From positions 930,001-994,000 of the forward strand of contig NZ_LMHH01000001.1 of the NCBI RefSeq assembly GCF_001427865.1: DNA of 64,000 nucleotides, read 5' to 3'. This DNA comes from Altererythrobacter sp. Root672 (GTDB taxonomy: Bacteria; Pseudomonadota; Alphaproteobacteria; Sphingomonadales; Sphingomonadaceae). This document shows, one piece after another, positions 44,286-52,473 of the stretch. The position numbers and the translations under genes were made by a program. How positions within the stretch are numbered: the stretch's first letter is position 1; each line of letters starts with the position of its first letter. The notes beneath the pieces are model-generated. The model was not told the DNA's origin. It ran no database searches and saw only the letters and a program-made list of their open reading frames with translations.

Positions 44286-45722
44286 CTAGGGCCCGACATC
44301 GAAATCGGACGGTCGGAGGCGATAGCTCTTGCTCGCCGAATTTCCGAGTGCGGTGGCAATGCGGTCGTTCCAGCCATAGGGATCTGCCCGGATGACGGGT
44401 TCACCTGCTTCGTCGAACAACACGGTTTGGTAAAAGAGCCTGACCGGGATCTCGCGTGGCAGCGGAACGAAGCCTTCCTTTCCCGCCGCGCGGGCGCGTT
44501 GCCACTGAGCCCCAATGCCTTCGTCGCGAGCCAGCATTTCGGCGAAGCCCACAGCATCCTCAACCCGAACGCAACCGTGGCTGCGCTGACGCTGGACCTC
44601 GCCGAACAGCTGCTTGGCGGGCGTGTCGTGAAGATAGATCTGATGCTCGTTCTTCATATCGAACTTCACGAGTCCGAGTGCATTCTTCGGCCCGGATTGC
44701 TGGACGATCCAGCCGTCCTTCCAGGTCATGTTATTACGGCGGAGATAACCGGCTCCTTTTCCCTCGATCTCCTTGCTCTGGATCGAGCGCGGCACGGTCC
44801 AGGTCGGATTGGCCACCAAACGGTAAATCGGCGAGCCCAGCTGCGGCGTCTCCGTTTCCGGTTCGCCGACCACCACCTTACGCGTGTCGGCTATCTTGCC
44901 GTCCCGCCAGTAGGTGAGCCTCGCGGAAGCAAGATTGACGTCGACACGCGTGGCCGGGGGATTTCGATCGAGCCAGCGCAGACGCTCCATGGCGACTGCG
45001 ATAGCTCGGGCCTTCTCCGCGTCGGTGAGGTTGAGGATTTCGAGCGTTTCCTTGCCGATGACGCCATCGGGATTGATGCCGTAATCGGCCTGCATATGCT
45101 GGACCGCTCGCACGGTCGCCGGATCGTAGCGCTCCCCGAAATCGGTCTGCTGGAGATAGTCTGAAGCGCGCAGTTGGCCCTTGATGGCCGGGAGCCGCTT
45201 GTCGCTGGCGCCAGGCTTCAGCGGCTCCGCCATAGGCGGGATGGCGGCCGTGGGAACGCCTTGCTGCTTCCGTAGTGCCAGATAGGTCGCCGAGAGTTTG
45301 CGATAGTTGTTGTCTTGCGGTGCGAGGCTATCCAGCCACTCTGCGACGTCGCCGCCTGCCAACGCCTTGGCCAGTCCAGCGCGCAGTTCCGGATTGGGGC
45401 GCGGCACCGTGTAGATCGAGAACATCTTGCCTGGATCGATTGCGCCCCGTGCCAGGGCTCCGGCGTAGCGAAGAGCGCTTTGCGTGAGGGCTTGCTGACC
45501 GTCAGCATTGTCCACTGAGCCTTCCACGGGGAAGCGCATGCCATCAAGGCCGTGAACCGCTCGCCGGTCGATCGCCTCGCGCAATTCGCGCACTGCCGAG
45601 TTGTTCCAGACGAGGCGTAGCTCGCCGGTGCTCGATTGCTGGGATTGCCGGGAGAAGTTGTCGCAGCCGGTGAGTGTGAATGACAGGGCGAGTAGCGAAA
45701 GGGCAATCACACTTCGGCGCAC
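44286..45722 (-). CDS. L,D-transpeptidase, YcbB/LdtD type, lipoprotein
   Basis: 478 residues from the GTG at 45722, with AAGGAG about six bases upstream; the longer open frame to 45818 lacks a signal. The lipobox LTGC places lipidated C20 at the envelope. Domains in order are an N-terminal scaffold (about 35-190), a peptidoglycan-binding helix bundle (AVQHMQADYGINPDGVIG) and the YkuD catalytic domain with YLHDTPAKQLF and the active-site SHGCVRVED. It makes 3-3 crosslinks in peptidoglycan and resists most beta-lactams other than carbapenems. It is next to a second, unrelated L,D-transpeptidase-like gene. Confidence 0.9.
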   Translation of the reverse strand: MRRSVIALSLLALSFTLTGCDNFSRQSQQSSTGELRLVWNNSAVRELREAIDRRAVHGLDGMRFPVEGSVDNADGQQALTQSALRYAGALARGAIDPGKMFSIYTVPRPNPELRAGLAKALAGGDVAEWLDSLAPQDNNYRKLSATYLALRKQQGVPTAAIPPMAEPLKPGASDKRLPAIKGQLRASDYLQQTDFGERYDPATVRAVQHMQADYGINPDGVIGKETLEILNLTDAEKARAIAVAMERLRWLDRNPPATRVDVNLASARLTYWRDGKIADTRKVVVGEPETETPQLGSPIYRLVANPTWTVPRSIQSKEIEGKGAGYLRRNNMTWKDGWIVQQSGPKNALGLVKFDMKNEHQIYLHDTPAKQLFGEVQRQRSHGCVRVEDAVGFAEMLARDEGIGAQWQRARAAGKEGFVPLPREIPVRLFYQTVLFDEAGEPVIRADPYGWNDRIATALGNSASKSYRLRPSDFDVGP

Positions 45723-45847
45723 AGATATCTCCTTGCAGGATTGAGATAACTCGGCAGCGGGAGCACCGTTCCGAAACGTGATTATCGGCTCCTGCAGGCG
45801 CATCGGTGCGATGCGCAATGCAGCATCGGGATCGCAAAGTGGAAAGC

Positions 45848-46531
45848 TTACGCCCGCGCGGCGTAGATCAGTCTGCCCTGACCAAGGTGCTCGAAGACCT
45901 TATCGAGGTCCCTCTCGCCTACGGCGAAACAGCCTTGGCTGCGCCCGAGTTTGCCATGCGAACGAAGCATGTCGGCATTCGCATACCACGCGCCGTGGAT
46001 CACGATCGCGCGACCTAACGCATTGTCGTTCGTTGAATCCAGGCCCGCAAGCCGCTGCGACCGGCCGTGCTTACCGTCGTAATAGTCGCCGGTCACAAAG
46101 GCGCCCTCGCTCGAAGCGTTGGAGCCGAATGCGTTCGAAAAGCGCTGGAGGAAGCCGGTGTGGCTGGGGTCGGACCCCGCACCGTGCGCAACAAGTAGGG
46201 ACGGGATCTTGCCGCCCTCGATATCAACGAAATGAAATCTCGGCTCGGACGAGGGCGCCGAGAAATCGATGATCGCCATGCGATCTCGCCGCTTGACTTG
46301 CGCGGAGTGTTTTTCGAGCGCCGCGAGGGCGCGTTTAAACAGCTCAGGGTCGAGCGAGTTGGGCTGCGCTTTCTCCGGACCGACTTCGGGGACGACGCGC
46401 ACACGGCTACCCCCGTGATGCTGAGGGGGAAGGAGAAGGCTGGAGGATGACGAGGTGAGCGCACCTGTGGCCATCACTGCGCCTGACAAGATCACGCTCC
46501 GCCTGCTGAGGCGGATGGGCTGGTCAGTCAT
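45848..46531 (-). CDS. Murein L,D-transpeptidase family protein (YkuD_2), Tat signal
   Basis: 227 residues from the ATG at 46531. LSRRSVILSG at 8-17 with a following hydrophobic run makes a twin-arginine signal. The catalytic domain has VIHGAWYAN and the active-site GRSQGCFAV, the YkuD_2 version of the HxxG-SxGC motif. The start has no Shine-Dalgarno sequence; a GTG at 46621 in the same frame exists but adds 30 non-signal residues. Regulation is probably through the palindrome that overlaps its candidate promoter. Substrate within the cell wall is unknown. Confidence 0.82.
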   Translation of the reverse strand: MTDQPIRLSRRSVILSGAVMATGALTSSSSSLLLPPQHHGGSRVRVVPEVGPEKAQPNSLDPELFKRALAALEKHSAQVKRRDRMAIIDFSAPSSEPRFHFVDIEGGKIPSLLVAHGAGSDPSHTGFLQRFSNAFGSNASSEGAFVTGDYYDGKHGRSQRLAGLDSTNDNALGRAIVIHGAWYANADMLRSHGKLGRSQGCFAVGERDLDKVFEHLGQGRLIYAARA

Positions 46532-46566
46532 ATCGCCTATATAGGCGATTCCAGCGCGTTTTTGAA
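46532..46566 (-). promoter_or_regulatory. Candidate leaderless promoter with 18-bp palindrome
   Basis: ATCGCCTAT-ATAGGCGAT at 46532-46549 is a perfect 18-bp palindrome directly abutting the ATG at 46531. Its centre, TATATA (46538-46543), can serve as a -10 element; TTCAAA (46561-46566) lies 17 bases upstream as a -35 element. The -10 ends six bases before the ATG, which would place transcription start at or next to the A of ATG. Confidence 0.45.
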
Positions 46567-46636
46567 GGACGGCGAGGAACCGATGGCCGCTCGAAAAGTG
46601 GCACTCATCTATGGAGCGCACACTCGACGACGATCA

Positions 46637-46789
46637 TTAGTCGACCATATCGGCGACGAGACGGCGCAATTCCTCGATCGGAATGTTTGAGATGGGTCGG
46701 TTACCGGCACGCGGCATGCGGCGGTGGGCCTCCCCAAATGCGGGGAAGGTGCTGGCGCTTTTAATCACGCCGAAAGTCTGAATTGTCAT
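46637..46789 (-). CDS. Small hypothetical protein, 50 aa
   Basis: A frame starting MTIQTFGVIKSASTF from the ATG at 46789 has AGGA about five bases upstream; ATG at 46810 and TTG at 46843 extend it. The C-terminus reads SNIPIEELRRLVADMVD, an amphipathic helix. There is no signal or membrane segment and no family I recognise. It lies upstream of and in line with the YkuD_2 gene, 105 bases away. It could be a real small protein or a chance ORF. Confidence 0.35.
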   Translation of the reverse strand: MTIQTFGVIKSASTFPAFGEAHRRMPRAGNRPISNIPIEELRRLVADMVD

Positions 46790-46843
46790 TGTATCCTGGT
46801 GGGCGGCCATACGCCGCCGGTTCTTCTGTTGTTGATTGCCCAA

Positions 46844-47311
46844 CGTTGACGCGAAGGTCGGCAGGTTGACTGCGCGTTCGTCAATTTGCGGGGTGAGGAC
46901 GGATCCGGCTTTCTCGAATCTTTACATCCAAGTCGAATATGGGAGCGAAGGGGCGCTTTTCAAGATCGCACGTTCGACGGAATGAGGTGGATCCTTGGAT
47001 GACCTTCCGCCCGGGGGTGGGTCAAAGTCTGGGCATCGCAAAACAGTAACCGCCCTAGGTATTACGAAGAGATTTCTTCTTCGTTTGAACTATATTCAAG
47101 TTTTAAAGTTCACCCAAAGTTCGCGCCGCTGGGCCAGAAGGCAGTGGCCGACCTAGTCGGGTCAGCCACAGACCCGGAAGGAGATTGGGCCGGACTCCTG
47201 CAATAGAGTCGCTTGATACCGAGTAACTTGCTTATCCCCAGAATGAGTTGGGGCATCGGGTATGGCATTACCTAAAATACCCAGATATCCATTTGATATA
47301 GTTAAAGGTTG
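46844..47311. other. 468 bases without a recognisable gene
   Basis: Less GC-rich than its surroundings. It contains an ACGAAGA/TCTTCGT dyad near 47063-47083, TTGAA-CTATA-TTCAA just after it, and CCCCA/TGGGG near 47236. None is followed by a T run. It is downstream of tRNA-Ser on the minus strand, a position where integrases often act, but no integrase, direct repeat of the tRNA end or prophage gene is visible. Confidence 0.5.
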
Positions 47312-47401
47312 TGGCGGACAGGGTGGGATTCGAACCCACGGTGGGCTTGCACCCACGGCGGTTTTCAAGACCGCTGCCTTAAACCACTCGGCCACCTGTC
47401 C
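47312..47401 (-). tRNA. tRNA-Ser(UGA)
   Basis: 90 bases on the minus strand from GGACAGGTGGCCGAG to the encoded CCA end. The acceptor arms GGACAGG/CCTGTCC pair, the anticodon loop reads CTTGAAA giving anticodon TGA, a long variable arm (GTGGGTGCAAGCCCAC) is present, and the T arm contains GGTTCGAATCC. The long variable arm and anticodon identify serine. Confidence 0.97.
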
Positions 47402-47528
47402 AATTGCGTCCGGCTAGCGTCGATTGTTCGATCTGTCACCCCGTGACACTGCTGAATCCATAGGATAGGCTTTGCGCCAAGCTGCCCGGGCTGCTGCCAG
47501 GGGCGGGAGAGAGAGGGAGCCCATCATC

Positions 47529-48425
47529 ATGAAACGTATCGTGCTTTGCGCGCTTGGCGCACTTGCCGCCGGAGTTGTCGCCAACCCAGCCTACGCCCAG
47601 GCCGGCTGCACTCGGGAGCGTCTGGTAGAAGTCGCCGAACAGTACCGCGCCGCGCAGGCCAGCGGCCAGGCGATCATGCACATGAGGCCGATGGGCGAGT
47701 GGGTGAACTACAACGAGAACTTCGAACTCTCGTCGATGACCTACGGCGGCGTGATCGCCACGCCGCAAAAGGTCGACTGGGACCGGGCGTTCTACGACAC
47801 GACGAGCTGCTCGGTGTACGTCGAGAGCATCATCACCAATCCCGAGCACCCGTACGTGCTGGCTACGATCGTCAACTCCCGCGGCGGAACGATCAATGGC
47901 TTCGACGTGATCGTGGCTGACCAGGACGACTGGCTCTTCAACGCGGAAAAGACGCTCTATTACGCTCAGCGCGAGGACTGGAGCGAAATCCCGGAAGCAC
48001 GGCGCAATACGCGCGAAGAGATCAAGGCGGCCGCTGACGCCTACCTCGACTTGTTCAAGGACAAGACTGCGCAAGTGCCCTGGGGCACGCCCTGTGCTCG
48101 CCTGGAAGGTAGCGTCTACACCGGTAAAGGCACGGCCGAGGATACCTGCAACGTCGGCGTTCCCGAGAACATCGACATGACCGAACGACGCTATGTGATC
48201 GATCCGGCCTACGGCGCGGTCGCGGTGTTCCTGAAGATGGGGCCGAACAAGCGCCCCGACGCGCACGTGTTCCGCATCGAAGACGGAAAGATCCGCTTCA
48301 TCCACACGATCACCAACTGCAAGGGTGACAACAATTGCGGGTTCACGCCCTTTGCCGAAATGGTGAAGCGAAATCCCAACATGTGGCCCAACCTTGACCA
48401 CCTGCCGGTGGTGAAACCGAAATAA
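47529..48425 (+). CDS. Secreted protein of unknown function
   Basis: 298 residues from the ATG at 47529 with GGGAG upstream; a longer frame start at 47472 lacks a signal. A signal peptide is predicted to be cleaved after AYA at residue 23. The mature protein has six to eight cysteines that could form disulfides (for example TTSCSVYVE, GTPCARLEG, EDTCNVG, ITNCKGDNNCG) and an alternating alpha/beta pattern reminiscent of NTF2-like folds. I recall similar single-domain secreted proteins in sphingomonads without assigned function. It stands alone between tRNA-Ser and mltB. Confidence 0.8.
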   Translation: MKRIVLCALGALAAGVVANPAYAQAGCTRERLVEVAEQYRAAQASGQAIMHMRPMGEWVNYNENFELSSMTYGGVIATPQKVDWDRAFYDTTSCSVYVESIITNPEHPYVLATIVNSRGGTINGFDVIVADQDDWLFNAEKTLYYAQREDWSEIPEARRNTREEIKAAADAYLDLFKDKTAQVPWGTPCARLEGSVYTGKGTAEDTCNVGVPENIDMTERRYVIDPAYGAVAVFLKMGPNKRPDAHVFRIEDGKIRFIHTITNCKGDNNCGFTPFAEMVKRNPNMWPNLDHLPVVKPK

Positions 48426-48520
48426 GCCAAAGAGGTAAGGTGGCGCCGCGGCGGAACATTCTGTCGCGGCGCTGGCCGTAAGGGATTCCCTTGTCGCCCG
48501 GCTCATGCAAAGATGGGCCC

Positions 48521-49543
48521 ATGGTATTGCGTCGCTTTTTTCCCGCCCTGTCCGCCTCATTGGCTCTGCTTATCGCCGCCTTGCCGGCTTGTGCGCAGGA
48601 CAGTTCGTTCGACTATTACCTCCAGCAGGTTGCTGCCAAAGCCCGTGCCGAAGGTGTCAGTGAGCGGTCGATCGGGATGCTCAACGGGTTGACGCCCAAC
48701 GAACGGGTCATCGCGCTCGATCGCGATAACGTTTCGGGCGGGACGACTAGCAACACGTTCCCAGCGCTTGCGCCCTACATCCGCGACCACAATACGCCGG
48801 CGCGGATCGCAGGCGGCCGCCGAGCCTATGCTCGCCTCTATCCTTACGCTGCTGACGTGACGGCCCGGTACGGCGTTCCCGAGCCGATCGTGATCGCCAT
48901 CTGGGGTCACGAAACCAGCTATGGCGCCGTGCGCGGAAGCTTCGATCTGGTGCGTTCGCTGGCCACGCTGGCCTGGGAAGGACGACGGCGCGAGCTCTTC
49001 GAGCGCGAGTTGATCGATGTTCTCAAGATCGCCGACACTGGGGTGCCGCGTTCGACATTGGTCGGCAGCTGGGCCGGAGCGTTCGGTAATCCGCAGTTCC
49101 TGCCGAGCGTCTACTTACGCCTCGCAGTGGACGGCGATGGTGACGGCGATCGGGACATCTGGACCAGCGAAGTCGACACCCTCCACTCGATCGCAAATTA
49201 TTTCCGCGATGCCGGTTGGCGCCCGGGAGAACCCTGGGCCGTCCGCGCCTATGCTCCGAACAGCGTCGATCGGGCTTCGCTGCAGACCCGCATGGTCTCG
49301 CCCATTTGTCCGCGCGTCCATATCCGCCACAGCCAGTGGAAGACGGTGCGAGAGTGGCGTGAGCTGGGCGTCGCTCCGCAGGCCCCGATCGGCGATGACG
49401 TCATGGCGGCACTGTTCGAGCCTGATGGTCCGGCGGCGCCGAGCTACCTTATCACTCAGAACTATCGCGTGATCCTCGAGTACAACTGCTCGAATTATTA
49501 CGCGATGAGCGTGGGGCTCCTGGCCGACGAGATTGCCCGCTGA
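48521..49543 (+). CDS. mltB: Lytic murein transglycosylase, MltB family
   Basis: 340 residues from the ATG at 48521; the ribosome site is weak and a TTG at 48491 is in frame. A signal peptide ends at CAQ (ALPACAQ), so it is soluble periplasmic unless the preceding Cys acts as a lipobox, for which the context is poor. The MltB catalytic domain has E in IWGHETSYG, followed by GSWAGAFGNPQFLPS. It cleaves the MurNAc-GlcNAc bond with anhydro product formation. No peptidoglycan-binding domain is attached. It precedes the DD-carboxypeptidase gene. Confidence 0.9.
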   Translation: MVLRRFFPALSASLALLIAALPACAQDSSFDYYLQQVAAKARAEGVSERSIGMLNGLTPNERVIALDRDNVSGGTTSNTFPALAPYIRDHNTPARIAGGRRAYARLYPYAADVTARYGVPEPIVIAIWGHETSYGAVRGSFDLVRSLATLAWEGRRRELFERELIDVLKIADTGVPRSTLVGSWAGAFGNPQFLPSVYLRLAVDGDGDGDRDIWTSEVDTLHSIANYFRDAGWRPGEPWAVRAYAPNSVDRASLQTRMVSPICPRVHIRHSQWKTVREWRELGVAPQAPIGDDVMAALFEPDGPAAPSYLITQNYRVILEYNCSNYYAMSVGLLADEIAR

Positions 49544-49691
49544 GGAACCCCGCTGGGGATTCCTTGCTCGCCACTCGTGGAGAAGCCGAAGCCTCGCTCG
49601 TCAAGGTTGGGGCCGCGGGTTATAGGAACGCCGAATCTAGACGAGCGGCTGATTGCGCAACGCGCCTGCCGTTCCGGCGGTTGGAGCACAT

Positions 49692-50879
49692 TTGAAACTC
49701 TCGACTCTTCGACTGATCGCAAGTGCAGCTTTTGTCTGCACGGCGTTCCCTGCGGCCTCGCTCGGCGAGACGGCCTCGCCTCTGGTACTGACTTCAACGG
49801 TCGTCGCGCCGGTGCACGAAGAAATACCCGTCGTCCTGTTAATCGACATGTCGAGCGGCCAAACTCTCTACTCGCGTGAGCCCAACCGGCGCTTCGTCCC
49901 CGCCTCGGTCACCAAGGTGATGACAGCCTATACGGCGTTCGGGTTGCTCGCGGAGGGCAAGCTCAACTCGGACACTCCGGTGACAGTGAGCCAGGAAGTG
50001 GCCGAGCTGTGGTCGGGCGAAGGCTCTTCGATGTTCCTCAAGGCTGGCGACGTGGTGACGGTGGGCCAGCTGCTGTTGGGCGTGACGACAGTATCGGCAA
50101 ACGATGGAGCCGTGGTCCTGTCGCTGGCGGCAGCCGGCACCCAGGATGCCTGGCTCAAGATGATGAACGCGAACGCGGCCGAGTTGGGGATGCGCGACAC
50201 GCATTTCGGTACGCCCAACGGGTGGCCGGATGAAGGGCGCACCTACACCAGCGCGCACGACCTCGCGCTCTTGGCGGAGGCGATGGTCATCCGTTATCCC
50301 GGTCTTTATCATCGATATATCGGTCACCGCGGTATGAGCTATCGCGACATCACCCAGGCCAATCACGATCCGATAACCGGGGTGGTCGACGGTGCAGACG
50401 GCATCAAGACCGGCTTCACTCGCCAAGCCGGTTACAACTTCCTCGGTTCCGCCCAGCGCGATGGACGGAGGCTGGTCATGGTGATCGCTGGGGCACCGAC
50501 GCCCAATATTCGTAACACGACCGCTCGAGACCTGATGAACTGGGGCTTCGATGCATTCGAAAGCCGCAAGATCCTTGCCGACAACACGATGGTGGGTGAA
50601 GCGCGGGTCCAGAACGGATCGAGCGACGTGGTCGAGCTGAGGACCAAGGGTCCGGTGCTCGCCAGCGTTCCGAACGGTAGCAAGGCGAACGCCACGCTCT
50701 CGGTCCGCTATCGTGGGCCTATCGAAGCGCCGATCAAGGCGGGGCAGGAAGTTGCCTGGCTGCGCGTGACGCTTCCCGGTCAGCAACCGCATGATGTGCC
50801 GCTGGTTGCCGCAGAAGACGTCGAACAGGCTGGCGTTTTCCGCCGTCTGGTCAATGGAATTGCGGGGCTGGCGACGTGA
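49692..50879 (+). CDS. D-alanyl-D-alanine carboxypeptidase (DacA/C/F type)
   Basis: 395 residues from a TTG at 49692 with GGAG five bases upstream; the start gives a signal peptide directly (KLSTLRLIASAAFVCTAFPA). The peptidase S11 domain has the catalytic SxxK (ASVTKVM), SxN (VSANDG) and KTG (GIKTGFTRQAG) motifs. A C-terminal PBP5-type beta domain (about 290-390) ends in a likely amphipathic anchor. It trims the terminal D-Ala of pentapeptides in the periplasm. Its stop overlaps the tmk start by four bases. Confidence 0.92.
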   Translation: MKLSTLRLIASAAFVCTAFPAASLGETASPLVLTSTVVAPVHEEIPVVLLIDMSSGQTLYSREPNRRFVPASVTKVMTAYTAFGLLAEGKLNSDTPVTVSQEVAELWSGEGSSMFLKAGDVVTVGQLLLGVTTVSANDGAVVLSLAAAGTQDAWLKMMNANAAELGMRDTHFGTPNGWPDEGRTYTSAHDLALLAEAMVIRYPGLYHRYIGHRGMSYRDITQANHDPITGVVDGADGIKTGFTRQAGYNFLGSAQRDGRRLVMVIAGAPTPNIRNTTARDLMNWGFDAFESRKILADNTMVGEARVQNGSSDVVELRTKGPVLASVPNGSKANATLSVRYRGPIEAPIKAGQEVAWLRVTLPGQQPHDVPLVAAEDVEQAGVFRRLVNGIAGLAT

Positions 50880-51514
50880 GGCGCGGCCGCTTCATTGCGT
50901 TCGAGGGCGGTGAAGGGGCCGGTAAGTCGACGCAGGCGAAGCTTGTGGCCAACGCTCTGCGGGAACAGGGCCTAGAGGTGATCCAGACACGCGAACCCGG
51001 CGGAACTCCGGGGGCAGAGGCCATTCGCGAGATGCTGCTGCATCCGCCCGGAAACGGATGGCAGGCGCGAGCCGAAGCGCTCTTATTCGCGGCCGCGCGG
51101 GCCGATCATGTGGAGCAAGTGATCCGCCCGGCGCTCGAAGCGGGCACCTGGGTCGTGTGCGACAGGTTCCTCGATTCCTCGCGAGCCTATCAGGGCGGGG
51201 GAGGGGGCTTGCCCGACGCGGATATCCTGGCCCTGCACCGGATCGGCTCGGCCGGACTGCTGCCCGATCTCACGCTGCTGATCGAAGTCCTTCCCGCCGA
51301 GGTCGCTGAACGACTGGCCCGCCGAGACTGCGGATTGGCCGATGCCATCGGGGGGCGTGATGCCAGTTTTCACGCCGAAGTGGGCGCTGCCTTTGCCCGG
51401 ATTGCCGACGCTGAGGCCGAGCGCTTCGCGCGGATCGACGGCAATGGCACGCTTGAAGAGACGCACTGGCAGGTCATGCAGGCTCTCGCGCCGTTGCTGG
51501 ACGGCAATCCGTGA
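50876..51514 (+). CDS. tmk: Thymidylate kinase
   Basis: 212 residues, GTG start overlapping the previous stop (GTGA). P-loop EGGEGAGKST at about 10-19, the DR(Y/F) motif VCDRFLDSSRAYQGGGGG, and TREPGGTPGAE for dTMP binding identify dTMP kinase, which makes dTDP for DNA synthesis. The LID region (RLARRDCGLADAIGGRD) lacks several of the arginines of E. coli type enzymes, the P-loop arginine being the alternative. Cytoplasmic. It is the second gene of the overlapping chain to the MBL hydrolase. Confidence 0.96.
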   Translation: MRRGRFIAFEGGEGAGKSTQAKLVANALREQGLEVIQTREPGGTPGAEAIREMLLHPPGNGWQARAEALLFAAARADHVEQVIRPALEAGTWVVCDRFLDSSRAYQGGGGGLPDADILALHRIGSAGLLPDLTLLIEVLPAEVAERLARRDCGLADAIGGRDASFHAEVGAAFARIADAEAERFARIDGNGTLEETHWQVMQALAPLLDGNP

Positions 51515-52473
51515 CCCTGGCCGGTCATGAGGAGCCGTGGCGCGAGTGGCGCTCGGCAAGTGCGGGCCCCCGCCTCCATCACGGATGGATATTGGCGGGC
51601 CCTCGGGGGCTCGGGAAAGCTGGCTTTGCGCTTCAGGCGGCGCGAGAACTCGTGGCGGAGCCTGGGAGCGCTCAGCCGACGGGAAATCATCCGGACATCA
51701 TCCTGCTCGAGCCGCTCCCGGCCACTGCCGACGACGAGAAGAAGCGCGACGAGGGCAAGCCCTACCAAACCAAGCGCAACATCTCCGTCGAGCAGATTCG
51801 CGGGATGCAGCAGCGGCTGACCACCCGGCCAACGCTCGGCAGCCGGCGAGTAATCATCATCGACCCCGCGGACGAGCTTGAGAAGGGCGCCGCGAACGCT
51901 TTGCTCAAAAGTCTCGAGGAACCGCCGGCGGGGAGCTTCTTCATGCTCATCGCGCATCGCCCGGGACGCCTGTTGCCGACAATCCGCTCACGCTGCCGGA
52001 CGTTGCTCTTTCCCAAGCTCACGAGTGAGCAAGTGGCCTCGATCCTCTCCCGCGAGGCGCCTGAAGCCGATCCGGCAACGCGGGAGGCGGCGGTTGCGGC
52101 GTCAGGCGGATCGCCTGGGGCGGCACTCGAATTCGTGCAGTTGGACCTTGGAGCGATGTATCGCCTGATGGGCGAGATCGCCGCCAAGGGCGACGCCAGC
52201 TTTGAACGGCGCGGGAAGTTGTCAGAGGCGCTGGGAGCCCGCCCGGACCGCAAGCGGCAATTGGCCGCGATCGATCTTGCTCGCGCGGTCGTCACCGAGG
52301 GCATGGCCAACGCGGGCCGGGGCGCAATCCCTCAATTGACCGACGTCCACGCCGAATTGGTGCGCCTCGGCGCTCAGGCTCCAACGTACAATTACGATCC
52401 GGGATTGCTGGTGATGGAAATCGGCACCTTGCTCGCCTCTCTCGCCGCCCCTAGTGAGCCAGCCTATGGTTGA
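51511..52473 (+). CDS. holB: DNA polymerase III subunit delta'
   Basis: 320 residues, GTG start overlapping tmk by four bases. It is a clamp-loader AAA+ subunit. RLHHGWILAGPRGLGKAGFA contains a degenerate P-loop, as expected for delta', which does not hydrolyse ATP. IIDPADELEKGAANALLKSLEEPP, quoted here only as the sensor/SRC-adjacent region near residue 115, and RSRCRTLLFPKL (the SRC-like arginine finger stretch) confirm the family. The usual four zinc cysteines are absent, as is common in alphaproteobacteria. Confidence 0.93.
   Translation: MTLAGHEEPWREWRSASAGPRLHHGWILAGPRGLGKAGFALQAARELVAEPGSAQPTGNHPDIILLEPLPATADDEKKRDEGKPYQTKRNISVEQIRGMQQRLTTRPTLGSRRVIIIDPADELEKGAANALLKSLEEPPAGSFFMLIAHRPGRLLPTIRSRCRTLLFPKLTSEQVASILSREAPEADPATREAAVAASGGSPGAALEFVQLDLGAMYRLMGEIAAKGDASFERRGKLSEALGARPDRKRQLAAIDLARAVVTEGMANAGRGAIPQLTDVHAELVRLGAQAPTYNYDPGLLVMEIGTLLASLAAPSEPAYG

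Noticed and set aside
46844-47311. Integration site downstream of tRNA-Ser
   Set aside because: No integrase, no repeated tRNA 3' end and no foreign gene block are present in the window.
47162-47395. 77-codon minus-strand ORF beginning MAEWFKAAVLKTAVG
   Set aside because: This is the well-known false ORF produced by reading through tRNA-Ser; its N-terminal part is the tRNA sequence itself.
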